Of a DNA stretch of 5,308 nucleotides, positions 1 to 5,308 are shown piece by piece (the stretch's first letter is position 1; each line of letters begins with the position of its first letter). Below the pieces are notes generated by a model. It was given only the letters and a program-made list of their open reading frames with translations. It made no database searches and was not told the DNA's origin. Source of the stretch: JANOAR01 sp031411235 (lineage in GTDB: Bacteria > Verrucomicrobiota > Verrucomicrobiia > Verrucomicrobiales > Verrucomicrobiaceae); contig JANOAR010000180.1 of NCBI GenBank assembly GCA_031411235.1, positions 1 to 5,308 on the forward strand, given 5' to 3'. Both the position numbers and the translations under genes were made by a program.

Positions 1-1
1 G

Positions 2-490
2 GCCTTGCATGGGCTGCGGCTGATCCTCTCCAACGTGGCGAAGGGCGTCATCGTTTACAGCAGCAGCGCGGGCACGGCGGCGGGCACGCTGGAGGTGATC
101 TACTCCCGCGCCATCGCGCCGGGCGAGACGATCACGTTCGATATTGTCTCCTACGACCCCAAGCGGCGCACGGCGGCTTCTATGAATCCCACGATCAAAG
201 CCGAAGCGCTGGAAGCCGCCGTGCCCACGCCCGGCCCGGTGGTGGGCACGCTGGTGCCGCTGCGCTCGCTGCAAGACACGCCGCAAGGGCCGTATTTGCA
301 ATGGGCCTCGGCGGCGCGGAAAACCTACGTGGTGGAGTATTCCAACGACGGCGGCACGACATGGTTCAGCGCGGTGCATCAGCTCGTGGCAGGCAGCACG
401 GCGATGTTCTGGATTGATCGCGGCCAGCCGGAGACGCAGTCGAAGCCGATGAACAAGGCCGCGCGGATGTATCGGGTGAAGCGGCTGTGA
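2..490 (+). CDS. C-terminal part of a probable secreted/surface protein (5' end outside window)
   Basis: An open frame runs from the left edge to a TGA at 488-490, giving about 162 residues of a longer protein. The TTG at position 5 could be read as a start, but the frame is open to the edge and nothing marks that codon as an initiator, so I treat the gene as 5'-truncated. The fragment begins with a beta-rich stretch (NVAKGVIVYSS, then GETITFDIVSYDP) and a Pro/Gly linker (AAVPTPGPVVGTLVPL). It ends in a compact module with TYVVEYSNDGGTTW, FWIDRG and a terminal MYRVKRL. C-termini of this kind (YxVEYSxDGG...W, then WIDxG, then a final YRV) are, from memory, common at the ends of large exported proteins of Verrucomicrobia and Planctomycetes. 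There is no catalytic motif and no membrane segment in the visible part. It is convergent with the helicase gene, separated by the 498-570 palindrome. The function is unknown; coding status is well supported, the surface role is an inference. Confidence 0.75.
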   Translation, partial: ALHGLRLILSNVAKGVIVYSSSAGTAAGTLEVIYSRAIAPGETITFDIVSYDPKRRTAASMNPTIKAEALEAAVPTPGPVVGTLVPLRSLQDTPQGPYLQWASAARKTYVVEYSNDGGTTWFSAVHQLVAGSTAMFWIDRGQPETQSKPMNKAARMYRVKRL

Positions 491-497
491 GGAGGAA

Positions 498-570
498 CGT
501 AGGCGCGTTCGCCAGAACGCGGTGGACTCATCCACGCACCCAAGACCGCACTCTGGCGAGTGCGCCTACG
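498..570. repeat. Nested palindromic repeat (REP-like) between convergent genes; possible bidirectional terminator
   Basis: Two 26-base arms, 498-523 and 545-570, are inverted copies matching at 22 of 26 positions, separated by 21 bases. Each arm is itself a hairpin: GCGTTC-GCCA-GAACGC at 505-520 and GCACTC-TGGC-GAGTGC at 548-563. The four differences between the arms fall as two pairs that keep both small stems paired (G-C to A-T and T-A to C-G). A third small hairpin, GTGGA-CTCA-TCCAC, sits between them at 522-535. The segment can therefore fold as one long stem or as three adjacent hairpins. It lies just after the stop of the left gene and contains the TAG stop of the helicase gene (566-568, minus strand), so transcripts from both sides would fold it. 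There is no U-tract, so intrinsic termination is uncertain; mRNA 3'-end protection is equally possible. The architecture resembles REP/BIME elements, but no transposase (RAYT) gene is visible. Confidence 0.8.
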
Positions 571-3500
571 AGGCCCCCACCGCTCGCAGCCTCGCCACAC
601 GGGTGAAGACCAGCGTGGCCGAGATGTGCTCCAGCGCCACTCCGGTGAGCCTTGCCGCAGCTTGGCGATACAGTGCCAACTGCGGTGCATAACCCGCGAC
701 CTTCTCGTCCATGATCACATCGGTCGGCACATCATCTGTCTTGAAGTCGATGATCCTAACTCGCCGAGCCTTCCCTGCCGCATCGCGTTCTACGATGACG
801 CGATCAAACACTCCCGAAAGCCAGCCGCCATCGTCCAGCACGAGATCAAACGGACGCTCGCGCCAGAGCTGGGCATGGGCATCGGGCAGGGCAAAAGCTG
901 CGCGACAGGCAGCGCTGCGCAGCGTGCTCACCACCTGCGCCTGAGCCTGAGGAAAGGCATCGCGTTGATCCAGCTCAAGCTCAGTCCAGCGAGCCCCTAA
1001 GGCCGCTTCATCGAAGCCCTCATCCAGCCATTCCACCTGCTCGAACAAGGCATGAACCAGTGAGCCCAGCTCCCGACCCGCCTGCCGCCCTGGGCTGAAA
1101 TGCACACTGCCTTTGAGCTTGAAGTCCTCCTCGCCCGAGGGCGTGCGGCGCTTCGTCATCGGCTGAGTGCGGCGCAGCAGTGGGCCTAGCGGCTCGCGCA
1201 CCGTCACGCTCGCCGTGGGCACTGCATCGACGAAAGTCTTGCCCGTGAACCACTCGCGCTCCCCGTTTTCCCAAGCCCGCACCACGGCGAGATCGCCCAC
1301 AGACTCCGTCTCGCCCGTGCCTGTGCCGAGGATCTCGTGCAGCAGGCGCGAGGTCTTCATGTACTCCGCCTTGGACTCCGTTTTCGGGGGCGGCTCGGTG
1401 ATCAGATAAAGCCCATGCACCGCGCGCGTCATCGCCACGTAGAGGCGGCAGAGGCTTTCAAAACCCGTGCGCTCCATCGTCTCCGTGCGCTCGGCGCTCA
1501 GCACCTCGTCGATCTTTGCATAGGCGCTGGGTGGCTCTTGCAGCACCCATTGCACGAGGCCTTCGTCATCGCGACGGCGGATGAGATCGCGGCTGCGCAC
1601 TTGGTTCATGCCATCGCCGCCCAGGTCGGGCAGGATCACCATATCGAACTCCAAGCCTTTCGCCGCGTGAACCGTCATCACCTGGATCGCCGCACTCGCC
1701 CCACGCGTGCGCAGTGTGTAGGCACGGGCATGGGCGATGAAGTCGTCCAAGTCGCGACTGCCCGATTCATCAAAGGCAGCCGCCAAGTCGCCGAACTGCG
1801 TGAGCCGCATTGCGGTGAAGGCATCGAGCGGGACGAGCACCTGCTCGATATGCTCCGTCCATAACTTGGCAAATCCCACGAAGCCCTCATTAAAAACCAG
1901 TCGCTGCACCGAGCGACACAGCGCGGCCACAGGCGATGGAGCGCGACCGTCCTCATCCAGTTTTCCCATCCCCTCGATCACTGGCCACAGCGGCGTCATT
2001 CGCAGATGCTCCAGCGCAAACGTATCGCCAGGATGCGCCGCGAGTTGCAGCACCGAGAGCAGTGCCAGCGTCGCGGCATTGTCGGTGGCGGGCGTCTGCT
2101 TCGACTCGCAGACCACCTCCATGCCCGTCTCGGCACGCAGTTTATCAGCGATCTCTTGGGCCTTGGCATTGCCACGCACCAGCACCGCGCAGGTCATGCC
2201 ACGGCGCAGAGGTTGCACGGCATTGAGCAGTTGCACCGCGATGTCATCGGGCGCGGGTTGTTCTTCACCCGTGGCGACACGCTCGGGAAAGAGCATCGTC
2301 GCGTAGCCGACCAGCTCCTTTTTTGCCGCCTCGTGCCGAGAGAATTGCCACAGCTTGGTCGAGCCAGGCAGCAGCCGCGCCAGCGCCTCGGCATCGCCGA
2401 ATACCGCATTCACCGCATCAAGCACTGCCTGAGCGCTGCGATAACTTTCCGCCAGTTCCTGCCGCTGTATCCCCCGCCCCGCCTTGGCTGGATGTGCATC
2501 GAGGATTTGCTGGAAGAGCTTCGGCTCGGCCTGCCGCCAGAGATAGATCGACTGCTTGGGATCGCCCACGGCGAAGAAACTGCGCTCGCCTGTATCGCTC
2601 TGCACGATCTCCTCCACCAGCCCACGCACGACGTACCATTGTTGGAAACTGGTGTCCTGGAACTCATCGAACAACCAGTGATCGTAGCGGCTATCGAGTC
2701 GATACCACAGCGCCTCGGCCCCCGCTGTGTGCAGCCATTCAGCGGCAGCGCGAGCGAGCAAGCGCTGCACATCGGCAAAGGATAGCCGCCCCTGCCCGCG
2801 CACGCTGCGAGCATATTCTTGCTCATACCCCGCGACCACACTCGCCGTGCCGCGCGTGCGCTTGCAGCGCAGCAGCAGCTCGCGTGCGAGCAGCGTCTCG
2901 CAGACATGCAGCAGCGCCTCGGCCTGGGCACCGGTGAAGGTTTTCTTTTGCCAAAAGGTCAGCTCGGCATTGCCTCGGCGCAGGTCATCCCAACCCTCGC
3001 TGCACTTTTCCAGCAAGGTCTTCGCCGCCTTCGGCAGCGCTAGCCCCGGCTCCGTGAGCAGCAGTCCATCGACCAGTTCGCGCCACTTCTCGGCGGTCTT
3101 CACCGTGAACATTTGGTCTGGGTCGATGGCCGAGCGCAGCCGCACCACAGCCTCCGTCAGCGTGGGCAATGGCGAGCGCCGTGTGGGTGCCTTGGGGCTA
3201 GGCCAGATGGCTGTCGGGTCGCCCCAGAGTGCCTCATCCTCGCGCTCCATCCATAGGTCGTGACTCTCGGCAATCCAGTCTTCCAACCGCGACTCCGCCT
3301 GCTTCTCCTCCGCACCGAAAGTGGCTATCTTAAACCCCTCCAGCAGCGCCGTTGCCCCCACCTCATCATGCTCGCGGTAGATGCGGTCGATGAGCCCCGC
3401 GAGCACTTCAGAGCGAGCCTCCAGCGCCGCGTTTTCATCCATCACCGAGGCACCGAGCGGCAGCCCCAACTCCAGTGGAAAACACGCCTGCACACTGGCG

Positions 3501-3826
3501 AAGAAGCTATCCAACGTGCCAAGCCGAAGCTGCTGCATGGACTGCGTCATCTCGCGCAGTAGCTTCAAAAAGTCTGGCCACTGCGCAGGCTGCGGCTTCA
3601 TGTCTTTGAAAAAAACATCGGGATCGAGCTTGCCCGCTGCCAACTCTGAAAGGCGATTCAGTATGCGGTTAAAAAACTCCCCCGAAGCCTTTCGCGTGAA
3701 TGTCATCGCCGCGATGCGCTGCGGCTCCACGCCCAGCGCCAGCAGGTGCAGGTAACGACGCACCAGTTGATAGGTCTTCCCCGAGCCAGCGGAGGCGGAG
3801 ATCATGATGTGGGGCAGCGAAGGCAT
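566..3826 (-). CDS. addA: AddA/RecB-like ATP-dependent helicase-nuclease (UvrD family)
   Basis: The product is 1086 aa, a superfamily 1A helicase fused to a C-terminal PD-(D/E)XK nuclease, as in AddA and RecB, which unwind and resect double-strand breaks before RecA loading. Helicase motifs occur in order (numbered from the chosen start): Walker A SASAGSGKT with K17, motif Ia TFTRKA 42-47, GTLDSF 103-108, DEFQDT 387-392 (Walker B), GDPKQSIY 421-428, ESYRS 460-464, TVHAAKGLEF 718-727 and LYVAMTRA 795-802 with the arginine finger. The nuclease residues look intact: H925 in SLVHALF, D1008 in GVFDR, D1027 and K1029 in IIDFKTD, and Q1049-x3-Y1053. The length is slightly below typical AddA (roughly 1150-1240). 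I chose the ATG at 3826 because the Walker A motif normally lies very close to the N-terminus; ATGs at 3892 and 3907 would add 22 or 27 atypical residues. No strong ribosome site precedes any of them. No addB is adjacent: the neighbours are convergent (surface protein) and divergent (argB), so the gene is probably monocistronic. The family is certain; the symbol addA is by domain architecture, and a stand-alone RecB-like enzyme is the alternative. Confidence 0.93.
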   Translation of the reverse strand: MPSLPHIMISASAGSGKTYQLVRRYLHLLALGVEPQRIAAMTFTRKASGEFFNRILNRLSELAAGKLDPDVFFKDMKPQPAQWPDFLKLLREMTQSMQQLRLGTLDSFFASVQACFPLELGLPLGASVMDENAALEARSEVLAGLIDRIYREHDEVGATALLEGFKIATFGAEEKQAESRLEDWIAESHDLWMEREDEALWGDPTAIWPSPKAPTRRSPLPTLTEAVVRLRSAIDPDQMFTVKTAEKWRELVDGLLLTEPGLALPKAAKTLLEKCSEGWDDLRRGNAELTFWQKKTFTGAQAEALLHVCETLLARELLLRCKRTRGTASVVAGYEQEYARSVRGQGRLSFADVQRLLARAAAEWLHTAGAEALWYRLDSRYDHWLFDEFQDTSFQQWYVVRGLVEEIVQSDTGERSFFAVGDPKQSIYLWRQAEPKLFQQILDAHPAKAGRGIQRQELAESYRSAQAVLDAVNAVFGDAEALARLLPGSTKLWQFSRHEAAKKELVGYATMLFPERVATGEEQPAPDDIAVQLLNAVQPLRRGMTCAVLVRGNAKAQEIADKLRAETGMEVVCESKQTPATDNAATLALLSVLQLAAHPGDTFALEHLRMTPLWPVIEGMGKLDEDGRAPSPVAALCRSVQRLVFNEGFVGFAKLWTEHIEQVLVPLDAFTAMRLTQFGDLAAAFDESGSRDLDDFIAHARAYTLRTRGASAAIQVMTVHAAKGLEFDMVILPDLGGDGMNQVRSRDLIRRRDDEGLVQWVLQEPPSAYAKIDEVLSAERTETMERTGFESLCRLYVAMTRAVHGLYLITEPPPKTESKAEYMKTSRLLHEILGTGTGETESVGDLAVVRAWENGEREWFTGKTFVDAVPTASVTVREPLGPLLRRTQPMTKRRTPSGEEDFKLKGSVHFSPGRQAGRELGSLVHALFEQVEWLDEGFDEAALGARWTELELDQRDAFPQAQAQVVSTLRSAACRAAFALPDAHAQLWRERPFDLVLDDGGWLSGVFDRVIVERDAAGKARRVRIIDFKTDDVPTDVIMDEKVAGYAPQLALYRQAAARLTGVALEHISATLVFTRVARLRAVGAS

Positions 3827-3910
3827 GGCGCAGGCTTCGACGGCGTGTGTTAGAAATGCAAGCGAGCCTACGAGTCCGCGACAATTCGCCATTGCCCCCG
3901 CGCCCATCTT

Positions 3911-4089
3911 AGCCGTAACGATGCAGTCAAAAGCTACTGCGGCTGGCTACGGCCCACCACTGCTGCGTCAGTCAGCGCTTTTTGGGCCATCGAGTGGTGA
4001 AACCACACTCAGGCCCAAAAAGCGCTGCCTTCCTTGCATTGGCGGCCCTCGCTCAGCCTCGCTACGCTTTTGACTGCATCGTTACGGCT
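3911..4089. repeat. 179-bp element bounded by a perfect 24-bp inverted repeat
   Basis: Positions 3911-3934 and 4066-4089 are exact reverse complements over 24 bases; the right arm contains TTGACTGCATCGTTACGG. The arms lie 131 bases apart in the divergent gap between the helicase gene and argB. Weaker similarity continues inward: the left arm read on the minus strand is preceded by GGTGGGCCGTAGCCAGCCGC, and the right arm is preceded by GGCGGCCCTCGCTCAGCCTC (4041-4060), which aligns with small gaps. A second palindrome (3973-4027) is nested near the centre. The whole could form a large cruciform or represent a non-coding MITE-like element. No clear target-site duplication flanks it and no reading frame inside looks real. 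Each arm carries TTGACT, a -35-like hexamer pointing outward toward the respective gene, but I see no good -10 at 16-18 bases. The right arm ends 36 bases before the argB start, so it probably lies in the argB leader or promoter. Confidence 0.85.
3973..4027. repeat. Nested 16-bp perfect palindrome with its own loop hairpin
   Basis: CAGCGCTTTTTGGGCC (3973-3988) is the exact reverse complement of GGCCCAAAAAGCGCTG (4012-4027), separated by 23 bases. The loop itself contains a small stem, GTGGT-GAA-ACCAC (3994-3998 with 4002-4006), or alternatively GAGTG with CACTC (3992-3996 with 4006-4010). The T-tract and A-tract lie inside the stem rather than after it, so this is not a standard intrinsic terminator in either direction. 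It sits inside the larger inverted repeat at 3911-4089, upstream of both divergent genes. It could be a protein-binding site, a cruciform, or the core of the mobile repeat; the sequence does not decide between these. Confidence 0.85.
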
Positions 4090-4125
4090 TGGCCAATCAG
4101 CCACGCTCCTCTTCCCTCGCCCCTC

Positions 4126-5010
4126 ATGCCTGCCTACACCGACCAAATCCGCAAAGCCGACGTCCTCGTCGAAGCCCTCCCTTACATGCAGTCGTTTCGC
4201 GGTTGCACCTTCCTCATCAAGGTCGGCGGCAGCGCGATGGAAGACCCCGCGCTGGTCGATAGCCTGCTGCGCGACATCGTTTTCCTCGAAGCCGTCGGCA
4301 TCAATCCCGTGCTCGTCCACGGCGGTGGCAAAGCCATCTCGGCAGCGATGAAAAGCGCGGGCTTGGAAGCGAAATTCATCGGCGGAATGCGCGTCACCGA
4401 TGACGCCACCATCGGCATCGTCGAGCAGACCCTCGCCCGTGTTATCAACCCCGAGATCGTCGAAAAGCTCAATAACTTCGGCGGCAAAGCCGTGGGTGTG
4501 CCCGGCACCGAAGTCTTCAGCGGCGAGAAGATGCCCGGCACGGATCCCGCCACGGGCCAGGATGTTGACATCGGCTATGTGGGCCGCGTCACCGACTGTC
4601 GCCTGGGCCTCATCCAAGCCGCTGTCTCGGGCGAGTTCGTGCCTTGCGTCTCGCCCGTCGCTCGGGATTCCAGCACAGGCAAAACTTTGAACGTGAATGC
4701 CGACCTCGCCGCCTGTGCGCTCGCCACGCGGCTGAAAGCCACCAAGCTTATTTTCCTCAGCGACGTGCTCGGCGTCATGCACGACCCGAAGGACAACACC
4801 ACGCTCATCCCCAGCCTCAACCCCGCTGCCATCGCCGCGCTGAAGGCCGACGGCATCATCAGCGGCGGCATGATCCCCAAGGTGGACAGCGCCCTCGAAT
4901 CCCTGCGCGGCGGCGTGGGTAAGGTGCATCTCATTGATGGCCGCATCCCGCATGGACTCATCCTGGAAATCTTCACCGATGGCGGCATCGGCACGATGAT
5001 TCAATTGTGA
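4126..5010 (+). CDS. argB: Acetylglutamate kinase (N-acetyl-L-glutamate 5-phosphotransferase)
   Basis: The product is 294 aa and catalyses the second step of arginine biosynthesis in the cytoplasm: N-acetylglutamate plus ATP to N-acetylglutamyl phosphate. It is a complete amino-acid-kinase-family protein: IKVGGSAM at 31-38 with the phosphate-binding K32, VLVHGGGKAIS at 62-72, the substrate-binding GGMRVTD with R89, LNVNADLAA at 188-196 with N189 and D193 (equivalent to E. coli N158 and D162), LSDVLGV at 211-217, and GGMIPKVDSA with K252. The C-terminus HGLILEIFTDGGIGTMI (276-292), together with an N-terminal helix of about 25 residues before the first strand, matches the long, hexameric, arginine-inhibited type rather than the short E. 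coli type, so end-product inhibition is likely. The ATG at 4126 gives the usual N-terminus; the frame stays open upstream to 3982, but that part reads through the repeats and is not plausible protein. The upstream bases are pyrimidine-rich with no Shine-Dalgarno site. No other arginine genes are in view. Confidence 0.97.
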   Translation: MPAYTDQIRKADVLVEALPYMQSFRGCTFLIKVGGSAMEDPALVDSLLRDIVFLEAVGINPVLVHGGGKAISAAMKSAGLEAKFIGGMRVTDDATIGIVEQTLARVINPEIVEKLNNFGGKAVGVPGTEVFSGEKMPGTDPATGQDVDIGYVGRVTDCRLGLIQAAVSGEFVPCVSPVARDSSTGKTLNVNADLAACALATRLKATKLIFLSDVLGVMHDPKDNTTLIPSLNPAAIAALKADGIISGGMIPKVDSALESLRGGVGKVHLIDGRIPHGLILEIFTDGGIGTMIQL

Positions 5011-5049
5011 GTGGTGGGCCGCAATAGCTTTTGACTGCATCGTTACGGC
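5010..5049 (+). repeat. Third copy of the argB-flanking repeat, just after the argB stop
   Basis: Positions 5027-5049 are identical over 23 bases to the arm at 4066-4088 and, inverted, to 3912-3934. The match to the minus-strand copy is longer: AGTGGTGGGCCG occurs at 5010-5021 and as its complement at 3950-3961. It is followed by CAATA here and CAGTA there, with a 10-base insertion (TAGCCAGCCG) only in the 3911 copy. The repeat unit is thus about 40-50 bases, and this copy begins at the last base of the argB stop codon. The family is not coding. Its position suggests it lies in the argB 3' untranslated region and in the leader region of the following kinase gene. Confidence 0.85.
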
Positions 5050-5067
5050 CTAGCGAGCCTTCTCACT

Positions 5068-5084
5068 TCAATAGCGTGTATTGA
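5068..5084. promoter_or_regulatory. Short A+T-rich palindrome upstream of the ribokinase-like gene; possible operator
   Basis: TCAATA-GCGTG-TATTGA is a perfect 6-base inverted repeat with a 5-base spacer, 39 bases before the start codon of the sugar-kinase-like gene. It stands out as A+T-rich in a GC-rich region. The size and symmetry fit a dimeric repressor site, and TTGACC at 5081-5086 could serve as a weak -35 box, though no good -10 follows at normal spacing. A chance palindrome of this size is possible. No regulator gene is in view. Confidence 0.3.
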
Positions 5085-5123
5085 CCAACCGACTTCTTCC
5101 ATACACCATCATCGCCTATCCAT

Positions 5124-5308
5124 ATGGGCACCGTCATCGTTCTCGGCTCTCTCAACTACGATTGCATCGCGCTGGTCGATGCCTTCCCCAAGCCGGGAAA
5201 CACGGTCGCCGCGAGGGACTTGATGTTTCGCCTCGGTGGCAAAGGAGCAAACCAAGCCGTGGCCGCAGCGAAGCAGGATGCCAAGGTGATGATGATCGGC
5301 TGCGTGGG
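5124..5308 (+). CDS. Ribokinase-like PfkB-family carbohydrate kinase, N-terminal part (3' end outside window)
   Basis: Only the first 61 codons plus two bases are in the window. The protein starts MGTVIVLGSLNYDCIALVD, the typical first beta strand of ribokinase-type kinases, with N11 and D13 in the positions that contact the sugar (compare E. coli RbsK N14 and D16). It continues with FPKPGNTV (21-28) and the PfkB signature LGGKGANQAVAAA (37-49), where G38-G39-K40 and N43 form the sugar-binding turn. It then enters KVMMIGCVG at the edge. Such enzymes phosphorylate ribose or a related sugar or nucleoside with ATP in the cytoplasm. GGKGANQA favours ribokinase over fructokinase or adenosine kinase, but the specificity-determining and catalytic GAGD regions lie outside the window, so rbsK is not assigned. 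It follows argB after a 113-base gap holding a repeat and a small palindrome, so it may have its own promoter. There is no clear ribosome-binding site. Confidence 0.9.
   Translation, partial: MGTVIVLGSLNYDCIALVDAFPKPGNTVAARDLMFRLGGKGANQAVAAAKQDAKVMMIGCV

Noticed and set aside
2006..2785. 259-codon plus-strand open frame antisense to the helicase gene
   Set aside because: It lies wholly inside the well-supported helicase gene, has no family resemblance, and has the His/Arg/Gln-rich composition of a GC-rich shadow frame.
3973..4027. Intrinsic terminator call for the 16-bp palindrome
   Set aside because: The T-run is within the stem and not after it, and the site is upstream of two divergent genes, where no transcript is expected to end.
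3982..4125. 48-codon N-terminal extension of ArgB
   Set aside because: It reads through the nested palindrome and the right repeat arm; ArgB of this type normally starts at about the ATG at 4126.
4009..5040. Long open frame (343 codons) on the minus strand, antisense to argB
   Set aside because: It mirrors argB codon for codon, is rich in D, G, A and H as expected from a GC-rich antisense shadow, shows no recognisable domain, and begins inside a repeat copy.
3911..5049. Possible CRISPR array or att sites from the three repeat copies
   Set aside because: Only three copies, in mixed orientation and at irregular spacing (about 130 and 940 bases), with argB between two of them and no cas, integrase or tRNA gene nearby.
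1..5308. A novel defence or mobile gene system
   Set aside because: The complete genes are ordinary housekeeping types (repair helicase-nuclease, ArgB); no transposase, integrase, toxin-antitoxin pair, reverse transcriptase or defence gene cluster is present, so a standalone AddA-like enzyme is the simpler reading.

Overview
This window looks like chromosomal DNA from a GC-rich (about 60%) member of the Verrucomicrobia, close to the Prosthecobacter/Verrucomicrobium type. That is an inference from three things: the style of the secreted-protein C-terminus at the left edge, GC-rich coding sequence whose starts lack clear Shine-Dalgarno sites, and short palindromic repeats between genes. No search was run to confirm the taxon.

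Layout, left to right. (1) Positions 2-490, plus strand: the last ~162 codons of a probable exported or surface protein. (2) Positions 498-570: a compact nested palindrome between two convergent genes. (3) Positions 566-3826, minus strand: a complete 1086-residue AddA/RecB-like ATP-dependent helicase-nuclease. (4) Positions 3827-4125: a 299-bp divergent gap, much of it a 179-bp element bounded by a perfect 24-bp inverted repeat, with a second 16-bp palindrome nested inside. (5) Positions 4126-5010, plus strand: a complete argB (N-acetylglutamate kinase, 294 aa). (6) Positions 5011-5123: a short gap with a third copy of the repeat and a small A+T-rich palindrome. (7) Positions 5124-5308, plus strand: the first 61 codons of a ribokinase-like PfkB-family sugar kinase, cut by the window edge.

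The genes do not form one functional unit. The helicase-nuclease belongs to double-strand-break repair, ArgB to arginine biosynthesis, and the kinase to carbohydrate metabolism. The helicase is transcribed divergently from argB and convergently with the surface-protein gene, so it is probably its own transcription unit, and no addB partner lies next to it. I see no mobile-element transposase, CRISPR array, RNA gene or new defence system. The most interesting content is the intergenic repeat structure: one family shows compensatory base changes between its two arms, and a second family has copies on both sides of argB.
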